27,834 nt of DNA, from assembly GCA_937901465.1 (NCBI GenBank), contig CALGTU010000146.1, positions 1 to 27,834 of the forward strand, written 5' to 3'. Made by a program: the position numbers and the translations under genes. This DNA comes from an uncultured Clostridia bacterium. GTDB lineage: Bacteria > Bacillota > Clostridia > Oscillospirales > Ruminococcaceae. Positions 21,991 through 27,834 of this stretch are shown in pieces. Positions within the stretch are counted from its first letter, which is position 1. Each line of letters starts with the position of its first letter. A model generated the notes under the pieces. It saw nothing but the letters and a program-made list of their open reading frames with translations, did not search any database and was not told the origin of the DNA.

Positions 21991-23022
21991 TTAAAACTGT
22001 TCAAGAAAACGAAGGTCGTTTTCATAAAGAAGACGCATATCGGTTATACCGAAACGACGCATAACTATTCTTTCAAGGCCAACACCGAATGCAAAACCAC
22101 TGTAAACTTCAGGGTCGATACCGCATCCTTCAAGAACCTTGGGGTGTACCATTCCTGCGCCTAAAAGTTCGATATAGCCTTCGTTCTTACAGAGAGGACA
22201 ACCTGCTCCGTTACAGTTATAACACATAACGTCAACTTCTGCTGAAGGTTCTGTATAGGGGAAATGATGAGGACGAAGGCGGATTTTACAATCATCGCCG
22301 TAAAGACGCTTCATGAGAAGTTCGAGAGTTCCGCAAAGGTCAGCCATTGTAACGCCCTTATCGATAACAAGTCCTTCAATCTGATGGAAAAGGGGTGAAT
22401 GTGTTGCGTCAACTGTATCGCAACGATAAACACGACCGGGAGAGATAATTCTTATAGGGGGCTTTCTGTTTTCCATTGTTCTTATCTGAACGCTTGATGT
22501 CTGTGTTCTTAAAACAACGTTTTCATTGATATAGAAAGTATCCTGTGTATCTCTTGCGGGGTGTGACTTAGGCATATTGAGTGCTTCGAAACAATAGTGG
22601 TCTGTTTCAACTTCGGGACCATCAACAATATCAAAGCCCATTCCTGTAAAGATATCCTTTACTTCGTTGAGAACGATTGTAAGAGGATGAAGTTTTCCGA
22701 CTTTCTGTGACTTTCCGGGGAGAGTAACGTCGATTACTTCACTTTTGAGTTTTTTGGCTGTAAGTTCGTCCTTGAGCGCTATCTTTCTTGCTTCAATCTG
22801 TTCTTCGATATCGGCACGTACTTTATTTGCAAGCTGTCCGATAACGGGACGTTCTTCAGCAGAAAGACCACCCATCTGCTTTAAGATAGCAGTGAGTTCA
22901 CCTTTTTTACCGAGAAGTCTTACTCTTAAATCCTCAAGCTGTTTGCTGTCGGAAATGTTTTTAAGTTCTTCTGCGGCTTCTGCTCCGATTTTTTCAAGAG
23001 CTTCCTTCAACATTTTTATCAC
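21991..23022 (-). CDS. pheS: Phenylalanine--tRNA ligase alpha subunit
   Basis: PheS is the catalytic subunit of phenylalanyl-tRNA synthetase, of usual length at 343 residues. An N-terminal coiled coil (about 1-85) binds tRNA. The class II catalytic domain follows with motif 1 around HPLTIVLNEVKDIF, motif 2 around HPARDTQDTFY and FHQIEGLVIDKG, and motif 3 FGVGLERIVMRRFGI. A pair of CxxC elements (CYNCNGAGCPLCKN, near residue 270) may bind zinc or be a lineage feature. The start ATG has GAGGTGA upstream. It is the first gene after the T-box leader. Confidence 0.97.
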   Translation of the reverse strand: MIKMLKEALEKIGAEAAEELKNISDSKQLEDLRVRLLGKKGELTAILKQMGGLSAEERPVIGQLANKVRADIEEQIEARKIALKDELTAKKLKSEVIDVTLPGKSQKVGKLHPLTIVLNEVKDIFTGMGFDIVDGPEVETDHYCFEALNMPKSHPARDTQDTFYINENVVLRTQTSSVQIRTMENRKPPIRIISPGRVYRCDTVDATHSPLFHQIEGLVIDKGVTMADLCGTLELLMKRLYGDDCKIRLRPHHFPYTEPSAEVDVMCYNCNGAGCPLCKNEGYIELLGAGMVHPKVLEGCGIDPEVYSGFAFGVGLERIVMRRFGITDMRLLYENDLRFLEQF

Positions 23023-23043
23023 CTCAATAAAATTTTTAACACA

Positions 23044-23302
23044 AATAAAAAAGCCTGCCCCGTTTCAACAAACAGGACAAGGCTATACTGCACTTGTTTA
23101 TAAACCACCCGATTGTTAAAGAAGCTATCACTTCCCCGACTATAACGCAGTCCTGCGTTTTCCCCTACTCGCATTATGCTTTAAGGAAAACCACTCGGGA
23201 GTGAAATTCATATTCCGCGGTGCGAAAAGCTCACAGCTAATGCTTTTCTCTCTGAAACTGCGCCGTTATCGGAAGACTACTGTACTCCGTCTTTGTGTTT
23301 AC
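23044..23302 (-). promoter_or_regulatory. Phe-specific T-box leader of pheST
   Basis: The leader senses uncharged tRNA-Phe and allows read-through into pheST when it is abundant. Stem I begins near 23292. Its specifier loop has an AGTA element on the 5' side and, on the 3' side, specifier TTC (23205-23203, a Phe codon) followed by A and closed by GGAG/CTCC. An AGAGAG-type segment and further stem I hairpins follow. The T-box core is GGGTGGT (around 23104-23110), whose TGGT can pair with the ACCA end of tRNA; the usual ACCGCG that should follow is replaced by TTATAAAC. The terminator is AGCCTTGTCCTGTTT/AAACGGGGCAGGCT (23084-23052), then a T-run. It ends 22 bp before pheS. Confidence 0.88.
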
Positions 23303-23308
23303 TTATTC

Positions 23309-23337
23309 ATTATATATAACTTTTTTGATTTTTGCAA
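23309..23337 (-). promoter_or_regulatory. Promoter of the pheST T-box transcript
   Basis: On the minus strand TTGCAA (23337-23332), a 17-bp spacer and a perfect TATAAT (23314-23309) predict a start near 23302. Confidence 0.85.
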
Positions 23338-23346
23338 GTGTTTTTC

Positions 23347-23375
23347 TTGAAATCTCTCGAAAAATATGCTAAAAT
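23347..23375 (+). promoter_or_regulatory. Promoter of the membrane protein-nnr operon
   Basis: TTGAAA (23347-23352), a 17-bp spacer and TAAAAT (23370-23375) lie divergent from the pheST promoter, about 65 bp before the ATG at 23440. Confidence 0.75.
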
Positions 23376-23439
23376 ATCTCAGATAAAGGCAGGAATGTTT
23401 TTATATATTTTTCACAAACCAAAGGAGAACCAATAAAAA

Positions 23440-23934
23440 ATGGATACTTATGCAGAACAGCTTGTAATCAAAGAAAACACTACTCTCGATACTTTAAAAA
23501 GAGTTTTTATAATTGCAGGAGGATTTATCCTTGCGGTAGCGCTTTTCTTATTCTTTTCGATTTTAGGTCTTTTACCCGTTGGTGCAATCCTTGCACTCGG
23601 AATAGCAATAGGGGCTTATTTTCTTATTCTGAATCTTGGCGTTGAATATGAATACATAATAACCGAAGGCGAACTTGATGTTGACAAAATCGTTGCTAAA
23701 AGAACAAGAACAAGACTTCTTACAATAAAGGTTGAAAAGTTTACCGAATACGGCATTATAACAGATGCAAAAGAAAAAAAAGATCTTACTGTTTTTATGG
23801 TAAACGGAAGAGGTTACAGCGATTATTACGCTGATTTCACCCACAAGACACACGGCGAATGCCGACTCATATTCTCTCCCGATGAGAGAATACGTTCTTT
23901 GATCGAACCTTATCTCACAATAAATAAAGAATAA
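23440..23934 (+). CDS. Small two-segment membrane protein (DUF6106-like)
   Basis: The 164-residue protein starts MDTYAEQLVIKENT, crosses the membrane twice (about 22-44 and 47-67), then has a cytoplasmic strand-rich domain beginning VEYEYIITEGELDVDKIVAKR. That domain resembles bacterial PH-like membrane-associated domains; overall I think it is the DUF6106 family of Clostridia, which has no known function. The ribosome binding site AAAGGAG is 12 nt from the ATG, a rather long spacing. It is first in an operon with nnr, 16 bp upstream of it. A link with NADHX repair is only positional. Confidence 0.8.
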   Translation: MDTYAEQLVIKENTTLDTLKRVFIIAGGFILAVALFLFFSILGLLPVGAILALGIAIGAYFLILNLGVEYEYIITEGELDVDKIVAKRTRTRLLTIKVEKFTEYGIITDAKEKKDLTVFMVNGRGYSDYYADFTHKTHGECRLIFSPDERIRSLIEPYLTINKE

Positions 23935-23950
23935 CAAAGGGGAATTTTTT

Positions 23951-25483
23951 ATGTATCTTCTTACTCCGCAGAAAATGAAAGAACTTGAAGCATTATCAGA
24001 TAAAAACGGCGTTTCTTATGCTGAACTTATGCAGAACGCAGGTGAAAAACTCGCTGAATTCATCTATTCTTTACCTATAAATCATTCTTACGGAATTGTA
24101 TTCTTCTGCGGAAACGGAAACAACGGAGGAGACGGATTTGTTGCGGCTAAAATGCTTTCTATGGGCGGATATCCCGTTACCGTTGTTCTTATGTGCGGAG
24201 AACCTGAAACGGAACTTTCGATGAGAGCTTATCTCGAACTCGGAGAAAGTGATGCTGAGGTTTTAAATCTTTATGACAACAACGAAAAAATCTTCTCAAA
24301 ACTTTCTTCATCAGCACTCATAGTTGACGCTGTTTTCGGAACAGGTTTTCATGGCGAACTTCCGCCTCAGGTAAAGGCTTGTTTCTCGTTTGCGGCAAGA
24401 TCGGCGGCAAAAAAGCTTGCTGTTGATGTTGTGAGCGGCGGAAACTGTACAGACGGAAAGGTATCTGAAGGAACATTGAAATGCGACTATACAGTTACAT
24501 TCGCATACGAAAAGGTAGGAATGCGAATGAAACCGCTTTCTGATTATCTCGGAGAAATTACTGTTGCTGATATCGGAATCGAAAAGTCGCTCATAAGAAA
24601 AGTTATTCCTGTTATAAAAACAGAAGATGATTTTATAGAAAAAGTAATTCCCGAAAGAAACCCTTATTCAAACAAAGGTGACTATGGAAAACTCATAAAC
24701 ATCGCAGGTTCAAAGCGTATGCCGGGGGCTGCGGCACTTTCTACTATGTCAGCACTCAGAACAGGCGCGGGACTTGTTACTCTCGCTTCTGCACGGACTG
24801 TATGCGAAAGTCTTTCGGGAAATATCTATGAATGCACATATCTTCCTTTAAAAGAAACTACCGCAGGAACTATTTCTCAGACAAACGAAAAGGAAATCCT
24901 TTCTCTTTGCGAAAATGCAACCGCTGTTTCGATAGGTTGCGGAATGGGAAATAATGAAGACACTCTTTCTATTATCAAATCGCTACTTAAAAATCTTTCC
25001 TGCCCGATTATTATTGACGCTGACGGTCTAAATGCTATAGGAACAGGAATAGATATATTAAAGGACATAAAGGCGGATGTTGTAATAACTCCTCACCCGA
25101 AGGAACTTTCAAGACTTCTTGGTATACCCATGGAAGAAATTCTCGAAAACAGATTTTCAATAGTAGAAAAGTTATCAAAAGAATATGGCATAACTGTTCT
25201 TTCGAAGGGAAATCCAACTATAATCTGCGGAGCTAACGGATATTCGTTTATTAACGAAAACGGAAATGCAGGTCTTTCACGTGGCGGAAGCGGAGATGTT
25301 TTGACAGGCATCATAGCGTCGCTTGCGGCACAAGGTCTTTCGGGAACAGACGCTGCCGCGGCAGGAGCATACATATTCGGAAAAGCGGCTGATATTACTG
25401 CCGAAAAGCTTTCTATGCAGGGTATGCTTCCTTCTGATGTTATAAAAGAACTGCCGACAGTTTTTAAAATGCTTAAAAGATAA
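23951..25483 (+). CDS. nnr: Bifunctional NAD(P)H-hydrate epimerase / ADP-dependent dehydratase
   Basis: Nnr repairs damaged NAD(P)H hydrates. The N-terminal YjeF_N domain (about 1-210) interconverts the R and S epimers, and the C-terminal ribokinase-like YjeF_C domain (about 225-505) dehydrates the S form using ADP. The epimerase signature GNGNNGGDGFVAAKML (about 56-71) and the acidic VDAVFGTGFHG are present. In the dehydratase I see NKGDYGKLINIAGS, PGAAALSTMSALRTGAGLVT, the substrate loop VVITPHPKELSRLLG, and the nucleotide-binding, catalytic AGLSRGGSGDVLTGIIASLA. Total length of 510 is normal for the fusion. It lies 16 bp after the small membrane protein gene, with AAAGGGG upstream of ATG. 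Confidence 0.96.
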   Translation: MYLLTPQKMKELEALSDKNGVSYAELMQNAGEKLAEFIYSLPINHSYGIVFFCGNGNNGGDGFVAAKMLSMGGYPVTVVLMCGEPETELSMRAYLELGESDAEVLNLYDNNEKIFSKLSSSALIVDAVFGTGFHGELPPQVKACFSFAARSAAKKLAVDVVSGGNCTDGKVSEGTLKCDYTVTFAYEKVGMRMKPLSDYLGEITVADIGIEKSLIRKVIPVIKTEDDFIEKVIPERNPYSNKGDYGKLINIAGSKRMPGAAALSTMSALRTGAGLVTLASARTVCESLSGNIYECTYLPLKETTAGTISQTNEKEILSLCENATAVSIGCGMGNNEDTLSIIKSLLKNLSCPIIIDADGLNAIGTGIDILKDIKADVVITPHPKELSRLLGIPMEEILENRFSIVEKLSKEYGITVLSKGNPTIICGANGYSFINENGNAGLSRGGSGDVLTGIIASLAAQGLSGTDAAAAGAYIFGKAADITAEKLSMQGMLPSDVIKELPTVFKMLKR

Positions 25484-25490
25484 AAAAACA

Positions 25491-25527
25491 AAGCCTTTTT
25501 TGTCCCAAAAGACAAAGGAGGCTTTTT
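25491..25527 (+). terminator. Terminator-like hairpin that contains the next gene's ribosome binding site
   Basis: AAGCCT (25491-25496) pairs with AGGCTT (25519-25524) and TTTGTC (25499-25504) with GACAAA (25511-25516). A T-run ends at 25527. The AAAGGAGG ribosome binding site (25514-25521) of the lipoprotein gene is inside the 3' arm, and its ATG is at 25530. Confidence 0.75.
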
Positions 25528-25529
25528 CT

Positions 25530-26051
25530 ATGAAAAAAATGAAAAATTTGTTGTTTGTTGTAATTTCTATAACTATCCTCTTATGCGGGTGCGACAAGAC
25601 ATCGGGTGAAGATACACCGATGACAAACAGGTTATTTAATGTATGTGCCGAGATAGATTATGGCGGAAACAGTATATCCTGCTCTATGACAAGACTTGGC
25701 GACGGAATATGGAAATCAGAGATAGATTCTCCTGCTGAACTTGAAGGGGTGAATATTTCTTTATCCGACAACATTATCGTTACAGAATATCACGGAATGA
25801 CCGTTGCAAACGAAAAAGAAAACTCTCCCGATAACAACCTTTATATAATACTTTCCGAATGTATCGACCATAGTGCGAAAGCGGTGGCTCTTCCATATTC
25901 TGAAACGGATGACGGAAAAAGAATTTTTACGGGCGAATGCCAAAAGGGAGAATACGAAATTACAGTTGATGAAAACGACAATTTATGTTCGCTTTATATA
26001 AAAGACAGAAATATCAAAGCAGAGTTTTCAGAGTTCTGTGTTTTAGAATAA
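25530..26051 (+). CDS. Putative lipoprotein of unknown function
   Basis: The 173-residue precursor has a lipoprotein signal: MKKMKNLL, a hydrophobic core and a lipobox LCGC with Cys21. The mature part is acidic and mostly beta-strand in character (FNVCAEIDYGGNSISCSMTR, RLGDGIWKSEIDSPAELEG), like small Clostridial lipoproteins that resemble DUF4251 or LolA-type folds only in general; I do not recognise a family. An in-frame ATG at 25500 exists, but the ribosome binding site favours 25530. The gene has no promoter that I can see and sits just behind a terminator hairpin, so expression may depend on read-through from nnr or on a promoter inside nnr. Confidence 0.82.
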   Translation: MKKMKNLLFVVISITILLCGCDKTSGEDTPMTNRLFNVCAEIDYGGNSISCSMTRLGDGIWKSEIDSPAELEGVNISLSDNIIVTEYHGMTVANEKENSPDNNLYIILSECIDHSAKAVALPYSETDDGKRIFTGECQKGEYEITVDENDNLCSLYIKDRNIKAEFSEFCVLE

Positions 26052-26055
26052 AAGA

Positions 26056-26080
26056 GGAGGGGTTATCCCCTCCCGTTTTT
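26056..26080. terminator. Intrinsic terminator between converging genes
   Basis: The stem GGAGGGG/CCCCTCC (26056-26062 with 26067-26073) with a 4-nt loop is followed by CGTTTTT on plus. It overlaps the last codon of the minus-strand gene; the minus-side T-run is weaker (TCTTTTATTCT). Confidence 0.85.
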
Positions 26081-27110
26081 ATCTTAATTTGTATTCAACG
26101 CCATTTATCTCAAGAGAAACAACATCTTCTGCTTTCATTCCCTCGGGAAGTCTTCCTGATAAAAGAACAAGGTCGCTGTGATTATTCTTTTCATCGGGAT
26201 GAGTACTGTTCATCCAACCATCAAGTCTTATCTTTTCTCCGTTTGCCTTAACAAAATAAATTCTTATATTATCATATTCCTCATCGGGTAAAATCCATCT
26301 CCCTCCATAATTACGCGGCTCTGAAAATGTTTCGTAAACGCCGTGTTGCATAGCATAGATAACAAATGAAAGGTCTGAAAGTTCCATATATGTCGGTGTG
26401 AAATATTCACTGGGAACTTTATCTGACGCGAGAGAAAATTCGCTTACGGGAACATTACCCTTTGTATCAAGATAAACTGTTTTTGTGCCACTTGGCATAG
26501 GGTATGAAAAAATGCCCTTTTCTGAATCATAATCACGGCTTGAAGCTTCATAGAAGGTAACAAAAAAGCGGTCTGTTTCTGTTGAGGATTCTTTCAGTTC
26601 TTCTGTGTTATAAGAATAATTCACTCCGTGGATTATTGTATTATCCTGCATATCGGGGTGTATCCCGAAACCGACATTTCTGCCTACTCCTATTGAGCGT
26701 GAGGCTTCTGCGTCATGTTCAAAATTTCGGTTTATGAGCCATTCTTTTCCTTTTTCGTCAAGTGCCTTATAATGAACTGTCATAAGAACATTCATTTCAT
26801 CCGAAAGAAATTCCTCAACAGTAATTTTTATATGATCATCACTATCTTCATAAAAAGCATACTGGATATTTTCTTGCATCGTTTCTGCCTCGGGGAACTT
26901 TTCGCGAAGATGAGCTTTAACACTCTCAGCAACAACGGGAAGAGAACATGCAAAAACGCAGGCAACGGCTACTACTGCTATTAAAGGTCTTTTGAAAAAT
27001 GTTGATTTCTTTTCTTTTTGTTTTATGAAAATTTTTCTCCCTATCTCGTTTTTAGCAGTTTCATCGGCTGTAATTTCTGAAAATGCGGATATAAGTTCTT
27101 TCTCTTTCAT
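26079..27110 (-). CDS. DUF4179-like membrane protein, probable anti-sigma factor
   Basis: The 343-residue protein has a short cytoplasmic N-terminus (about 1-41), one membrane segment (about 42-62, ending SLPVVAES) and a large outside domain. The layout and the region SVKAHLREKFPEAETMQENI onward resemble DUF4179-containing proteins encoded beside ECF sigma factors. Its ATG overlaps the stop of the sigma gene (TAATG), so the two are coupled. The expected role is to hold the sigma factor at the membrane until an envelope signal arrives; this is inferred from topology and position. A conserved zinc-binding HxxxCxxC motif, as in ZAS-type anti-sigmas, is absent from the N-terminus, so the binding mode would differ. 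Confidence 0.8.
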   Translation of the reverse strand: MKEKELISAFSEITADETAKNEIGRKIFIKQKEKKSTFFKRPLIAVVAVACVFACSLPVVAESVKAHLREKFPEAETMQENIQYAFYEDSDDHIKITVEEFLSDEMNVLMTVHYKALDEKGKEWLINRNFEHDAEASRSIGVGRNVGFGIHPDMQDNTIIHGVNYSYNTEELKESSTETDRFFVTFYEASSRDYDSEKGIFSYPMPSGTKTVYLDTKGNVPVSEFSLASDKVPSEYFTPTYMELSDLSFVIYAMQHGVYETFSEPRNYGGRWILPDEEYDNIRIYFVKANGEKIRLDGWMNSTHPDEKNNHSDLVLLSGRLPEGMKAEDVVSLEINGVEYKLR

Positions 27111-27574
27111 TATTTTTCCTCCAGTTCAAGTTTTAATAATTCTCTCGCTTTAGCAAGGCGTGTCTGTATTGTTGATGGTTTTTCTCCGAGCATTTCACCT
27201 ATCTCTGCGGTTTTATATCCTTCATAATAATAAAGATAGATAGGAATTCTGTATTTGTCCTCAAGGTTTAAAACCTCAGAAAGAACAGAGTTTATATTAT
27301 CCTCGGATACAATATCTTTCATCGCTTCTGTATAATCGTTTCTTTTGTTCCACCATTTTTTAAGAAGAGTCCTGCACTTATTTGAAGCGGTAACAATAAG
27401 CCACGCCTTTGCCTTTTCGTCGTTTTCAAATGAAGGTAAGCGTTGTATCATCGAGCAGAAAGTGTCTTCTGTAACATCAAGGGCATCGTGTTCATTCTTC
27501 ATATATAGAAAAGAAATACGATAGACCGTATCAAAATAAAGTTCGTATATTCTTTTTATTTCTGCGTTATCCAC
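27110..27574 (-). CDS. ECF-type RNA polymerase sigma factor
   Basis: The 154-residue protein is an extracytoplasmic-function sigma factor with only regions 2 and 4. Region 2 covers about residues 8-75 (LYFDTVYRISFLYMKNEHDA, then EDTFCSMIQRLPSF and KAKAWLIVTASNKCRTLLKKWW), and region 4 about 98-150 (YRIPIYLYYYEGYKTAEIGEMLGEKPSTIQTRLAKAREL, a clear helix-turn-helix). It starts at a GTG codon (27574-27572) with AAAGGAGGT a few nt upstream. The overlapping gene downstream is the likely anti-sigma partner. I could not find a characteristic ECF promoter for autoregulation in the 85 bp upstream. Confidence 0.93.
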   Translation of the reverse strand: MDNAEIKRIYELYFDTVYRISFLYMKNEHDALDVTEDTFCSMIQRLPSFENDEKAKAWLIVTASNKCRTLLKKWWNKRNDYTEAMKDIVSEDNINSVLSEVLNLEDKYRIPIYLYYYEGYKTAEIGEMLGEKPSTIQTRLAKARELLKLELEEK

Positions 27575-27661
27575 ACCGCACCTCCTTTACTTTCTGATAA
27601 GCGCTTTCATATATAAAACTATCGTGAGAGAGGTTTTATCCTCAGAAGAAGAAAAAATTAT

Positions 27662-27694
27662 AAAAAACACGGCAACCCGAAATTCAGGTTGCCG
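27662..27694 (-). terminator. Intrinsic terminator upstream of the ECF sigma gene
   Basis: The stem CGGCAACC/GGTTGCCG (27670-27677 with 27687-27694) is followed on the minus strand by TGTTTTTTA. It ends a minus-strand transcript entering from the right, before the sigma factor gene. Confidence 0.85.
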
Positions 27695-27763
27695 AGTGTA
27701 TTTGTAAATATACCAAAAACGAAGAGACTGTACTTTATACAAGGCAAACAAGCGACGGCATAC

Positions 27764-27834
27764 TTATGGTATTCCGAGCGAGTTTAACGCAGTAGAAAGT
27801 GCGGGATTTTCGTTTTTTACTGATAATCTACTAC
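27764..27834 (-). CDS. C-terminal end of an unidentified gene, partial
   Basis: A minus-strand frame enters from the right edge and ends ENPALSTALNSLGIP then TAA at 27766-27764. The intrinsic terminator at 27662-27694 about 70 bp further on fits the end of a real gene on this strand. Only 22 codons are present, so no family can be named, and a chance open frame of this length cannot be excluded. Confidence 0.4.
   Translation of the reverse strand, partial: SRLSVKNENPALSTALNSLGIP

Noticed and set aside
1..27834. Mobile element or prophage
   Set aside because: No transposase, integrase, terminal inverted repeat pair, phage gene or abrupt change in coding style was seen.

Overview
The window looks like a chromosomal segment of a low-to-mid GC Gram-positive anaerobe of the class Clostridia, probably related to Ruminococcaceae/Oscillospiraceae. 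This rests on inference from gene content: RpoD with a short region 1.1, IreB and DUF1292 proteins, DUF1540, a PdaA-type cortex deacetylase, a phenylalanine T-box on pheST, AGGAGG ribosome binding sites and TTGACA-17-TATAAT promoters. I see no phage, insertion sequence, CRISPR array, rRNA or tRNA gene.

Layout. 1-1,850 (+): the tail of an upstream gene (perhaps dnaG), rpoD, an Rrf2-type regulator with a cysteine cluster, and a translationally coupled 65-residue protein, closed by a bidirectional terminator. 1,856-3,800: an ECF-transporter S component (-) and a lipoprotein (+). 3,800-4,710: about 870 bp with no gene but a very good minus-strand promoter and much inverted-repeat structure; I read it as one large structured noncoding RNA with four copies of a GGAGUGAGUCC-like element, the most unusual item here. 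4,767-5,463 (+): a DUF1292 protein and a second, about 200-nt structured RNA with its own promoter and terminator, possibly 6S RNA. 5,468-9,732 (-): sbcC and sbcD, the Mre11/Rad50-like nuclease.

9,858-16,567 is a cyclic-di-GMP locus: a membrane Cache-GGDEF diguanylate cyclase (+), then dtd (+), facing two overlapping membrane EAL genes (-). The downstream EAL protein keeps all the usual catalytic residues; its upstream paralogue has lost nearly all of them. 16,651-19,400: a DHH phosphoesterase (-), a DUF1540 cysteine-rich peptide (+), a PdaA-like lipoprotein deacetylase (-) and IreB (-), whose promoter carries a perfect palindrome over the -10 box. 19,530-23,340 (-): pheST behind a Phe T-box leader.

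23,347-26,051 (+): a small membrane protein, the bifunctional NAD(P)HX repair enzyme Nnr, and a lipoprotein whose ribosome binding site is buried in a terminator-like hairpin. 26,079-27,574 (-): an ECF sigma factor and its overlapping DUF4179-like membrane partner, likely an anti-sigma. The right edge holds a terminator and the last codons of another minus-strand gene.

Most of the window is housekeeping. The accessory interest lies in the large RNA, the paired active/degenerate EAL proteins, and several compact regulatory devices. All family assignments come from reading motifs by eye; no database search was run.
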